Part shown: piece by piece, positions 12,130 to 22,036 of the stretch
Layout of the letters: every line of letters starts with the position of its first letter
Numbering within the stretch: position 1 is the first letter of the stretch
Assembly (NCBI RefSeq): GCF_905171765.1
Contig: NC_053391.1
Coordinates: forward strand, 187,374,559-187,438,558
Length of the DNA: 64,000 nt
DNA from: Bufo bufo
Lineage: Eukaryota > Chordata > Amphibia > Anura > Bufonidae
Reading direction: 5' to 3'
Notes under the pieces: generated by a model
Databases searched by the model: none
What the model was told of the DNA's origin: nothing
The model's input: only the letters and a program-made list of their open reading frames with translations
Position numbers and translations under genes: made by a program

Positions 12130-12443
12130 TTAAACTTAAATGTCAATTTGAATACTTTGATGGATACAGCTTTTAAAATGGGGTGAGTTATGGGGTTTCT
12201 AGTATATAGGATATTTAAAGTTCCTTCAGAACGAAATTGTTCCCTAAAAAATAGGTTTGGAAAACTCCTGTAAAAATGTTTAATAGAGTGCAGACTGGGG
12301 CGTGGCTAGGCTGCCGAACGAGATGGCCGCTTGAGTGAAGAGCTCCTGCACCTCAGCGACTGCAACCTGGTTTGCTCGATTTTATCCACCGCAAAGACAT
12401 CACTATTCTACCCTCCCATATGCTCTACTCCTCTGCGGTTACA

Positions 12444-13661
12444 ATGGGGAAAACGAGGAAGCAATTACAGAAGATGCAGGATGGGAATCTTGAAAGTTAC
12501 TTTGACTGGGGTCGTTCTAAAGATGGCGCCGACGGAGCGGACAAAACGACAGTGAGTTCCCCTATTAGCGCGATGTCACCAGCGCTCACAGCCCGCTCAC
12601 CCTCACCACCGGACCTATCGGGCACCACTGACCTGCTCCATGCGACACCCCCGTCGCTTCCTCCGACTCCGGAGGAGGCCAGAGCTTCACGGCAAGCTGC
12701 ACTGAGGATCCAAGATGGCGCCCGTCCCCTGGCGTGGCAGCAGCAGCCGCTCAGCCTCCAGCACCCGCAGTCGACCACGATGAATCCCGGTGGCCATATG
12801 CAGCTGAGTGAGTACACCCCTCATAACGCGGTGCCTCTGGACCCCTTCCAGCTACTTCCCACCTCAGATAAACCAGTCACGGAGGACTCTCTTAAGAACA
12901 TGCTTCTGGCATTGAAATCCTCCCTGCAGGCAGATATGGCAGGACTGATTAATCCCCTGGCTGCCAGGCTACAAACTACAGAAGATAAGGTGCAGCATGT
13001 GGAGGTGAAAATGGGTGAATTTGCTGCATCACAAAATGCCATATTTGATGCCCACAACGCTATGGCTGACGAGCTGGAGGCCCTCAAGTGGAAAATGGCA
13101 GACCTGGAAGACCGTTCCAGATGGAATAATATAAAATTCAGGGGTATCCCTGAGGATGTAGCCTCCCAAGATCTGCAGGCATACCTGAAAGGGTTAATAA
13201 AGGCTCTCTTGCCACAGATTCCAACCCCTGATATGATCATCGATAGGGCTCACAGGCTTCCCAAACCTCCACACCTAGGCCCTAATATTCCACGCGACAC
13301 CCTAGCGCGTATTCATTTTTTTCATACCAAGGAAGCAATTATGGCTGCAGCGAGGAATAAGTCTGCGCTACCTGCTCCATATCAGAAGATTAAACTCTTC
13401 ACTGACCTCTCCATGGTCACCCTCCGAAGGCGCAGAGCACTACAGCCTATTACAGCTGCTCTTAGGGATAATGACTTCCCATACAAATGGGGCTACCCTC
13501 TAAAGATCCTTGTCCGAAAAAATGGTCAAATGCACGCCATTAAGACCCTGGAGGAAGGAAAGCAGTTACTTCTCCTCTGGCAGATCCCTCTGTCCTCCAA
13601 CAAAGTGGGTGCGGACCCCACCACCGTTGTTCCTGATACCCCGCTTACATTGGAGGACTGA
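12444..13661 (+). CDS. L1-like ORF1 protein (RNA-binding chaperone of LINE particle), intact
   Basis: 405 codons from ATG 12444 (MGKTRKQL...); an in-frame ATG at 12420 is the alternative start, and the frame is open further upstream only through a TTG. It matches the L1 ORF1p (Transposase_22) layout: a low-complexity N-terminus rich in Ser/Pro/Ala (about 30-120), a predicted coiled coil of heptad-like Leu/Ala/Glu (about 150-225, ending MADLEDRSRWNN), an RRM-like domain starting IKFRGIPEDV (about 228-320), and a basic C-terminal domain. The family protein trimerises and coats LINE RNA. No stop interrupts it, so it looks younger than ORF2's damage suggests. Spacing to ORF2 is 214 bp. Confidence 0.88.
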   Translation: MGKTRKQLQKMQDGNLESYFDWGRSKDGADGADKTTVSSPISAMSPALTARSPSPPDLSGTTDLLHATPPSLPPTPEEARASRQAALRIQDGARPLAWQQQPLSLQHPQSTTMNPGGHMQLSEYTPHNAVPLDPFQLLPTSDKPVTEDSLKNMLLALKSSLQADMAGLINPLAARLQTTEDKVQHVEVKMGEFAASQNAIFDAHNAMADELEALKWKMADLEDRSRWNNIKFRGIPEDVASQDLQAYLKGLIKALLPQIPTPDMIIDRAHRLPKPPHLGPNIPRDTLARIHFFHTKEAIMAAARNKSALPAPYQKIKLFTDLSMVTLRRRRALQPITAALRDNDFPYKWGYPLKILVRKNGQMHAIKTLEEGKQLLLLWQIPLSSNKVGADPTTVVPDTPLTLED

Positions 13662-15199
13662 TTCCCCATGAGGGATGTCTATTGTGCAGGGACTTCTGCA
13701 GTGTCCCATGTTCTACATTCGAGCGCTATCTTAGCGAAGTATCCCTCTCTCCTCCCTTTCTTCCCCGTTGTAGAACCATAAGTGCCTGTAATCCCTGTCT
13801 TATTGATATCTGAACCTGATATTGTGTTTTGCTATCTGCTCCAAGGGTCGCATTTAGTGGTTCCCTCTTGACATCATGGGCCTCAAGATTATGTCCCTGA
13901 ATGTCAACAGTCTGAACTGCCCCCAGAAGAGGTCTTATATGTGGAAAGAAGCTCTGACAGCTAATGTTGATGTTCTATGTATTCAGGAGACCCATCTACT
14001 GCAAGCAGATGCCGACAGAGTACGCCACCGTTTATTCCCTGTTATCCTGCAGTCGCATTGTGACAAGAAAAAGAGAGGTACCCTGATTGCGGTTAAAAAC
14101 ACTGTCGCCTACACTCCTATTAAGACCAAAATTGACCCACAAGGTCGATATATCATCCTATTTTGCTCCATCAATAGCATTGTATATACGCTGGTGAACC
14201 TATATGCCCCTAATTCGCACCAGTTGGCTTTCTTACATAAACTTATGCGCAATGTAAACAAGCTTAAACAAGGGAAAGTGGTTATATGCGGAGACTTTAA
14301 TGCCGTCCTGCACCCTACTATTGACTCCTCATTTTCTGCCAGACGCTCGGATGCGGGAATATCCACTTTCCTGCACTCTGAGGGCCTCACAGATGTGTGG
14401 AGAGCACAGCACAGTCTTGAGAGAGATTATTACTTTTTTTCCCCCGATACATATATCCTACTCACGAATTGACACGTTCATGGTAGATCACACAGCTTTG
14501 CTCCATACTCTTTCCACCGATATTGGCCTAATTAAGTGGTCCGATCATGCCCCGATCACTATTATCTTAGAAGAACAGTTTCAGTCCCTATATGGAGGAA
14601 TAACACATTTCTCTTCAACAACGCAAAACATGTATCTGAGCTTTCTGCACAGTTAGGCTTATTGCACACGACAGTATATTTTCACGGTCCGCAAAACGGG
14701 GTCCCGTTTTTCCGTGATCCGTGACCGTTTTTTCGTCCGTGGGTCTCCCTTGATTTTTGGAGGATCCACGGACATGAAAAAAAAGTCGTTTTAGTGTCCG
14801 CCTGGCCGTGCGGAGCCAAACGGATCCGTCCTGAATTACAATGCAAGTCAATGGGGACGGATCCGTTTGACGTTGACACAATATGGTGCAATTTCAAACG
14901 GATCCGTCCCCCATTGACTTTCAATGTAAAGTCAGGAGTTATTATACCATCGGATCTGAGTTTTCTCCAATCCGATGGTATATTTTAACTTGATGCGTCC
15001 CCATCACCATGGGAACGCCTCTATGTTAGAATATACCGTCGGATTTGAGTTACATCGTGAAACTCAAATCCGACAGTATATTCTAACACAGAGGCGTTCC
15101 CATGGTGATGGGGACGCTTCAGGTTAGAATATACTAAAAGAACTGTGTACATGACTGCCCCCTGCTGCCTGGCAGGTGCTGCCAGGCAGCAGGGGGCAG

Positions 15200-15650
15200 A
15201 CCCCCCCCCGCCCCTGTAGTTAACACATTGGTGGCCAGTGTGGCCGCCCCCCCCCCTCCCTCCCCTGTAGTTAACTCATTGGTGGCCAGTGCGGCCGGCC
15301 CCCCCTCCCCTGTAGTTAACTCATTGGTGGCCAGTGGGCCCCCCCTCCCCTGTAGTTAACTCATTGGTGGCCAGTGCGGCCGGCCCCCCTCCCCTGTAGT
15401 TAACTCATTGGTGGCCAGTGAGGCCGGCCCCCCTCCCTCCCCTGTAGTTAACTCGTTGGTGGCCAGTGGGCCCCTCCCTCCCCTGTAGTTAACTCGTTGG
15501 TGGCCAGTGCGGCCGGCCCCCCTCCCTCCCCTGTAGTTAACTCGTTGGTGGCCAGTGGGCCCCTCCCTCCCTCCCCTGTAGTTAACTCGTTGGTGGCCAG
15601 TGGGCCTTCTCCCCTCCCTCCCCCTCCTAATTAAAATCTCCCCCCTATCA
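15200..15650 (+). repeat. minisatellite, left arm of foldback copy 3 (9 units)
   Basis: Nine units of about 40-50 bp with the core GTTAACTC(A/G)TTGGTGGCCAGTG, alternating between GGGCCCC and CGGCCGGCC spacers. The alternation suggests a two-unit higher-order duplication. Confidence 0.88.
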
Positions 15651-16104
15651 TTGGTGGCAGCGGAGTGTACCGATCGGAGTCCCAGTTTAATCGCTGGGGC
15701 TCCGATCGGTAACCATGGCAACCAGGACGCTACTGCAGTCCCGGTTGCCATGGTTACTTAGCAATTTGTAGAACCATTATACTTACCTGCGAGCTGCGAT
15801 CTCTGCGTCCAGCCGGGAGATCCTCCTACTGGTAAGTGACAGGTCATGTCACTTACCAGTAGGAGGAGCTCCCGGCCGGACCTGTCACTTACCAGTAGGA
15901 GGAGCTCCCGGCCGGACGCAGAGATCGCAGCTCGCAGGTAAGTATAATGGTTCTACTAATTGCTAAGTAACCATGGCAACCGGGACTGCAGTAGCATCCT
16001 GGTTGCCATGGTTACCGATCGGAGCCCCAGCGATTAAACTGGGACTCCGATCGGTACACTCCGCTGCCACCAATGATAGGGGGGAGATTTTAATTAGGAG
16101 GGGG

Positions 16105-16345
16105 AGGGAGGGGAGAAGGCCCACTGGCCACCAACGAGTTAACTACAGGGGAGGGAGGGAGGGGCCCACTGGCCACCAACGAGTTAACTACAGGGGAGGG
16201 AGGGGGGCCGGCCGCACTGGCCACCAATGAGTTAACTACAGGGGAGGGAGGGGGGGGGCCGGCCACACTGGCCACCAATGTGTTAACTACAGGGGAGGGG
16301 GGCCCACTGGCCACTAATGTGTTAACTACAGGGGGGGGCTGCCCC
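16105..16345 (-). repeat. minisatellite, right arm of foldback copy 3 (5 units)
   Basis: Five units of the same core in inverse orientation (CACTGGCCACCAA...GTTAACTACAGG). The count differs from the nine in the left arm, so the arrays have changed length independently since the arms were formed. Confidence 0.86.
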
Positions 16346-19300
16346 CTGCTGCCTGGCAGCACCTGCCAGGCAGCAGGGGGCAGTCATGTACACAGTTCTT
16401 TTAGTATATTCTAACCTGAAGCGTCCCCATCACCATGGGGACGCCTCTGTGTTAGAATATACTGCCGGTTCTGAGTTTTCACGAAGTGAAAACTCAGCTA
16501 TGAAAAAGCTTTTATGCAGATGGATCTTCGGATCCGTCTGTATAAAAAGTAACCTACGGCCACGGATCACGGACACGGATGCCAATCTTGTGTGCATCCG
16601 TGTTCTTTCACGGACCCATTGACTTGAATGGGTCCGTGAACCGTTGGCCGTGAAAAAAATAGGACAGGTCATATTTTTTTCACGGCCAGGAAACACGGAT
16701 CACGGATGCGGCTGCAAAACGGTGCATTTTCCGTTTTTTCCACGGACCCATTGAAAGTCAATGGGTCCGCGAAAAAAAACGTAAAACGGCACAACGGCCA
16801 CGGGTGCACACAACGGTCGTGTGCAGGAGGCCTTAACTGAATACTTCCAGTTCAACAATGGTTCAGTTTCTAACAAATTCATCCTGTGGCAGGCCCACAA
16901 AGCATACATGCGAGGCTCTTTAATCAAACTGAATTCTGTAGTGAGAAGGCTCAGAGAACGTGATATTACTCAGACAATGGAGGACATCGCTAGATTGGAG
17001 ACAATCAATAAAGCAGCTCCAAACTATCAATGCTCTACCGAGATTAGGGAAGCACGAAATAAGCTTAGCAGCTTACTTCTCCAAAACTACCACAAGTCCC
17101 TCTTACGGCTTCGCTCTAAATTCTATTCTCAGAGCAACAAAACAGGCAGACTCTTAGCTCAACAACTAAAATCCCAGCAATCAAAATCAAAAATTCCCCA
17201 TCTGTTGCACCCTGGGAACAAAGCAAAATTGACGGACCCCCGTGAAATCGCCAACCAATTTAAATTGTATTACCAGTCGCTTTACAACTTAAAAGAGACT
17301 GTCCCTCTTCCTGGTGATTACTCTTCCTCGGTGGAGAGCTTTCTAACTCAAGCGTCTCTCCCTGCTCTCTCTCAGACACAACTGCAACTTCTCAACACTC
17401 CATTTTCACTTGTTGAAATTAATAAAGTTGTCGGGTCTCTTCAGATGGGTAAGTCTCCAGGTCCTGATGGACTCTCTAATGAGTACTTTCGCCACTTCCA
17501 GAGTATTATTGCTCCCTACATGCTTGACATGTTTAACTTAGTACAGGATGGCCACCTTTTTCCCCCAGATATGTTAGAAGCACTTATAGTCACTATCCCG
17601 AAACAAGGCAAAACCCCTGATGTGCCCCAGAACTTCCGCCCTATTTCGCTGCTTAACTCTGACATAAAAATTTTCGCCAAACTTATCGCTAATAGATTGG
17701 CTCCACTCCTCCCCTCCCTGATCCATCCTGACCAAACAGGGTTTGTAACTGGCCGATTAGCGTCTGATAACACTAGACGGATTGTGGACTTAATTACGCT
17801 GAATTAGGTAATCTCCCAATGCTTGCGATCACATTAGATGCGGAGAAAGCATTTGACCGCCTGCATTGGGACTACACTTTCTCTACTCTCCGTCAAATGG
17901 GCTTTTCGGGGCAGATACTGCAGACTATCCATAGCTTATATTCTTCTCCATCCGCGAGGGTCTGGGTTAATGGTGTGGTGTCGGACCCGTTTGCAATTAC
18001 CAATGGATCCAGACAGGGTTGCCCCTTATCTCCCCTATTGTTTATCCTGGCATTGGAACCCCTCGCTCAGTCCATAAGAAACTCGCCTTTAATAACCGGA
18101 ATGGAAGTGGGGAATAGGTCCCATAAGATCACACTCTATGCGGACGACATCATTCTCACTTTATCTAACCCCAGTAACTCGCTAGACGCCGCCCTTAATA
18201 TTATCTCACATTACGGGTTTATTTCCTACTATAAAATTAATAGCGCCAAGTCTCAAGCCTTACCTATCAACATCCCACTAGCTGAGGTAGCCTCTCTGAA
18301 ATCTTCACATGATTTAGATTGGCAAACTTCGGAGCTACCTTACTTAGGTGTTAAGATTACCTCCCCTTGCTCCTTGCTTTATAGTAAAAATTACCTCCCC
18401 CTTCTCGATACTATGCAGAGAGACCTTAACAGTTTCTCTATGAAAGCTATATCCTGGGCGGGCAGAGTGGCGTCATTTCAAATGATGACCCTTCCCAAAT
18501 TCATATATATTTTTCGAGCCCTCCCAATCCCGATCCCTATGACATTTTTAAAAAAAGCTCAGACTGTCCTAGGTAAATATATTTGGGGTCCGACCAAACC
18601 TAGAGTAGCTCGTGCACTATTGTCCAAGAAAAAACAAGTTGGCGGACTAGGCCTCCCGGACATTAGGGATTACTTTCAAGCAATAGCGCTCTCTTTTGCC
18701 CGGGAATGGTGGTCCCCAGATGACACAAAGGCCTGGATCCAGATTGAGCAGCACACTATAAAACGCGCTTCATTGAATGACTACCTGATCCATCTTTTGT
18801 GGAACCCATCCCAGCCACGTGGAGACTTACTGACAATAAGACTGGTTGGTAGCTTGTGGTCCTCTATCCACAAGACGCAGAAAGACACAGTAGCCACCCT
18901 TCTTGCACAAGCCACTATAGGAACATTGGAGCTAACCATCCCCGATATTAATTTGAATGCCTGGAGTGAGAGAGGGATCACTTTAATCTCCCAGATCATG
19001 TCAAATGACTGTCTTCTCCCCTTTGATTCTCTACACCGCTTGTTTGCATTGCCGCATACAGAATTCTACAATTTTCTTAGAATCAGACACTTCATTGCTA
19101 AGATTAAGCAAAGTCCACCCTCTATTAACTCAGACATATGGAGACTGTTCCAACACCCGTCCCTTTTTAGAAAGCTTTTTTCGCGATACGTGTATGATGT
19201 TTTAGGGGATAAAGCTACCTTTGCCAAAACATTGCCCATCAGGAAATGGGAAACAGAATTGGGGAAAATTTTTCCAGACGAGCAGTGGGTTCAAGCTATC

Positions 19301-20169
19301 AGATTCCTAGTCTCCAATTTTAAATGTGTCTCCCACTATGAAGCAGGGTTGAAGACCCTCCTGCATTGGTATTTCACCCCACAGAGACTGAGTAGAATCT
19401 ACCCTTCGTCTTCCCCCAACTGTTGGCGGGAGTGTGGGGCCAGAGGTTCCTTATTCCATATCTTATGGACATGTCCTGTAATCAATCAATTCTGGCGCAG
19501 TGTTTTTGACCTGATCACTGAGATTACCTCCCGGGTTATGGACCCTCACCCTGAACTGGCTCTCTTGTTTCTGGGTATTCACAATATCCCCCTAGAACAC
19601 AGGAACTTGGTGGGTCACATTTTGCTTAGTGCTAAATTGATCATTACACTTTATTGGAAGCAAACTGTTTCTCCAACTATAGAGGTTAACAAATCATGCA
19701 GATATGAAAACCTAGTGCCTTCCACGATTATCCCCCTGAAGTCCAGGCTTCGCACCTGGAGTCCATGGCTCAATAACCCAAACTACACCTCCTGAAGTGT
19801 ATGGAGATTCCTGATCTTGGGCTGAGATTAGGGCGCAGTAATGTATGCAGGGCAAAATTGATCACTCAAATTATGATGACTTGTGACAGGGTTTACCTTA
19901 TCACCCCTTCTTCCCTCCCCCTTTTCCCTTTCCCCCTTTTACCTCTATGATGTTACGGTCTAATTGTTACAGGCCTTACTCACTATGCAAGCTATTAATG
20001 TACACCATTGTCTTACTGATTAGCCTACTGCGTAGGCGTACATTGTTATGCCTTCCTTTATTGCAATCTCTGGCTTGAATAGCCAACCTTTGAAAATGCC
20101 AATAAAAATGATTTACTCTAATAGAGTGCAGACTGGCGCCCCATAGTATAAACCATCCTCAAATGGTGG

Positions 20170-20420
20170 TGCTGCCTAGGACATTCTAAGTGCTTGCCAG
20201 ATCAAAGAAGAAACATGCACGTCAAAGATACGTGGATTTATCTGTTCAACATCAGCATCCCACGTTCTAGGATTGTGGCTGCTGCTCCCTCCGTGTGGAT
20301 CAATAAAAAGTTGAGAACAGTAAAAACAGAATACGGGGCGCTGCCAATCCAGTAGAATAAAACTTTTATTAAAACAAAAAAGCATGCTGTATGACGCATT
20401 CTTCAGATACAAAGATGCAG
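20170..20420 (-). mobile_element. possible 3' end of a hammerhead/PLE-type retroelement
   Basis: Read on the minus strand it contains CTGAAGAATGCGTC and then AATAAAAGTTTTATTCTACT and GGCAGCGCC. This resembles the 3' parts of PLE-related repeats (compare GTAGAATAAAACCTTTTAT at 46337-46355). I cannot find its limits or a full ribozyme core. Confidence 0.4.
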
Positions 20421-20559
20421 GTGAACACATCAGTTATTTATACAGACAGGAACAGGACAGGAGGTGTCATGAAAAAGGTGGGGGTACAAGTGGAAAGTTC
20501 ACAGAATTAAAGCTGGGGTTATAATCAGATAAACAACAGTCAAGATAAAGTAATGGAAA

Positions 20560-20979
20560 AAATTTCACTCAATAGCAACAAAATAATACAAATATGCAGA
20601 AACAGAAAATGTACAGCACTTGGATTTATAAATGTACAAATTACAATAAATCTGAAAAAATACTACAATATCAACTGTCAAAAAATAAAATTACATTTGA
20701 GAATAAAATACCCATATGGCAAATGTTAGTTATTAACTAATGTATGTAGTATAACTGTTTTCCAAGTAGAAATAGAATTTAGAAAATTGTGAATATTTCC
20801 AAATGTTCCATTTTAGATTTTTCATAAATAAACCTCCTCCCAAAACATAATAACCAAAATTTACCACTAACATGGTAACCATGAAAAAAGTCTCAGAGAA
20901 GTAAAAGCATGCCAAGATTATTAACACATAAAGTGATACGTCAGATTTGAAAAATGGGGCTGCATCCTAAGGGTAAATA
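20560..20979 (+). mobile_element. decayed end of a piggyBac-family repeat
   Basis: The segment AAAGTGATACGTCAGATTTG...GGGGCTGCATCCTAAGGG matches, with many substitutions, the right end of the piggyBac family (AAAGTGACACTGGTCAGATT...GGGCTGAGTCCTTAAGG). The AT-rich part before it is compatible with the same family but too diverged to align by eye. Confidence 0.5.
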
Positions 20980-20982
20980 TAC

Positions 20983-21011
20983 CTGACGAAGGCACGCCGA
21001 AACGTGCGTTG
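20983..21011 (+). ncRNA. hammerhead ribozyme core (PLE type)
   Basis: CTGACGA (20983-20989), then a GGC/GCC stem II with a minimal loop, GAAA (20999-21002), and a CG..CG stem III ending GT|T. The order CUGANGA - stem II - GAAA - short stem III - UH is that of type I hammerheads found in Penelope-like elements. Stem I cannot form with the upstream bases, because they belong to the target duplication. Confidence 0.6.
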
Positions 21012-21417
21012 GGGTAGCGCCATCCTGGTCTTGGACATACGGGGCTTGTTTTGGTAGGTCTCATTTCATTAGTCATCCATATAAGTGTTACGTTTTTTTG
21101 TGTCACGGTGCCTGTTTCTGGGTCTTCCTGATCATTTGCTGGGAACACCCTGCAGGTTTTGTGCTTCTTATGTACAGCTATGTAATGCATGAGACCCACC
21201 TTCATGGTATTTATTTATTAATTTATTTATTATATATTGACAAATAGTTAGTTATATTATAACATGTATGTGTAGCCGATGTGCCACCAGGGTGGTGTTC
21301 CTTTCTGCCAACCTGCTTTTAATAGCAACGTTGTTCATATATGTATTGTCATGACTTCAATAAAGGATTTATATTTTTGTACTAGTACATCTTGAGCTCC
21401 ATTTTTTTGTAGGTTTT
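20986..21417 (+). mobile_element. short non-coding retroelement starting at a hammerhead motif, 15-bp duplication
   Basis: GGGTAAATATACCTG is repeated exactly at 20971-20985 and 21418-21432. The 432-bp insert encodes no protein. It begins ACGAAGGCACGCCGAAACG (rest of a hammerhead core), contains ACGGGGCTTGTTTTGG and, near its end, CTTCAATAAAGG. A long, perfect target duplication and a hammerhead motif point to a PLE-mobilised, SINE-like element. Confidence 0.7.
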
Positions 21418-21545
21418 GGGTAAATATACCTGTAGACTGCATCCTTATGGTATGGCCACATGGCGCATTCATGATCTGGTTGAGTCACGGCCAGCTGCAG
21501 TCAAGAACCGCATGTCCAATTAGGCTGCAGCTGCTTGATATTTAA

Positions 21546-22032
21546 AGGGAACCTGTCATCAACTTTATGCTGACCTCACGGAGGCCAGCATAAAATAGTG
21601 GCAGAAATGCTGATTTCAGCAGTGTGTCACTCATGAGCTAAAAGTAAGGAGTTGCTGAGAACCAGCATCATAATCATTGCAGCACAGGCCTGGAAAAGAG
21701 TCAAATCTACATGAGAAGAGTCATGATTATTCATAATCTGCTCTCCCCGCTCATCTTCTGGCAGTTCTCTCATAGAGAGAAAGGGAGACAACTAGGTAGA
21801 AGACTGTCAGTCATCAGCAGGTGGGCAGGGAGAGCAGGAATTCCTGAATAATCAGGACTCTTCTCAGGTGGTCATGACTCTTTTACAGGCCGAGTCTGCA
21901 ATTATTGTGATGTTGGTTCTCGGCAACCACTTACTTTTAACTTATAAATGACAGACCGCTGAAATCAACTCACCTGTCTCTACTTTATGCTGCTGTTAGT
22001 ATGGACAGCATAAAGGTGGTGACAGGTTCCCT
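21546..22032. mobile_element. T2/Kolobok-type MITE (AGGGAACCTGTCA ends), copy 1
   Basis: Ends AGGGAACCTGTCATC and GGTGACAGGTTCCCT, flanked by TTAA at 21542-21545 and 22033-22036. The halves are partly complementary (TATGCTG...CAGCATA; AGTAAGGAGTTGCTGAGAACC against GGTTCTCGGCAACCACTTACTT). A relative is at 61736-62197. The right TTAA is shared with the adjoining piggyBac element. Confidence 0.88.
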
Positions 22033-22036
22033 TTAA

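Larger units (their letters stand above)
14656..16832 (+). mobile_element. Harbinger-like multi-hairpin foldback, copy 3, inside LINE ORF2
   Basis: Flanked by TTA at 14653-14655 and 16833-16835. Deleting the element and one TTA rejoins the ORF2 frame, so the duplication is confirmed by an empty-site reading. The left end is degraded (GGCTTATTGCACACGACAG against the consensus GGCCTCATGCACACGACCG). Left arm of the copy 1 type, right arm of the GCATCCGTGGCCGTT type. It contains the longest minisatellite arrays of the three copies and an inverted centre with CTTACCAGTAGGAGGAGCTC repeated. No protein. Confidence 0.9.
13876..19795 (+). pseudogene. L1-like ORF2: AP endonuclease + reverse transcriptase + CCHC, disrupted
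   Basis: It starts at ATG 13876 with an AP-type endonuclease: SLNVNSLN, IQETHL, GDFNAVLHP and SDHAPI. The reverse transcriptase has GKSPGPDG, NFRPISLLN, LDAEKAFDRLHW, GSRQGCPLSPLLF and the catalytic LYADDIIL (near 18140). Near the C-terminus CWRECGARGSLFHILWTC forms the L1 Cx3Cx7Hx4C knuckle. Damage: frameshift near 14435-14445 (T/C run), frameshift near 14585-14591, the 2177-bp foldback at 14656-16832 (between ...SELSAQL and TEYFQF...), and a frameshift near 17800. The protein would nick target DNA and prime reverse transcription there. The 658-codon frame from 17819 shows that the RT half is otherwise well preserved. Confidence 0.93.
12299..20118 (+). mobile_element. full-length L1-like (L1/Tx1 group) LINE with 18-bp target duplication
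   Basis: TAATAGAGTGCAGACTGG occurs immediately before the element (12281-12298) and after it (20119-20136). The element begins GGCGTGGCTAGGCTGCC, has ORF1 (12444-13661) and ORF2 (13876-19795), a ~320-bp 3' UTR and ends AATAAAAATGATTTACTC without a long poly(A). Removing the 2.18-kb foldback at 14656-16832 leaves about 5.6 kb, a normal L1-like length. ORF1 is intact; ORF2 is broken by frameshifts and the insertion. Confidence 0.92.

Noticed and set aside
12372..12443. Upstream start of LINE ORF1 at 12372
   Set aside because: The codon is TTG; an ATG followed by GKTRK at 12444 fits the family better.
15356..16362. Basic and valine-rich repeat proteins in foldback copy 3
   Set aside because: Translations of the minisatellite units on both strands; not conserved as proteins.
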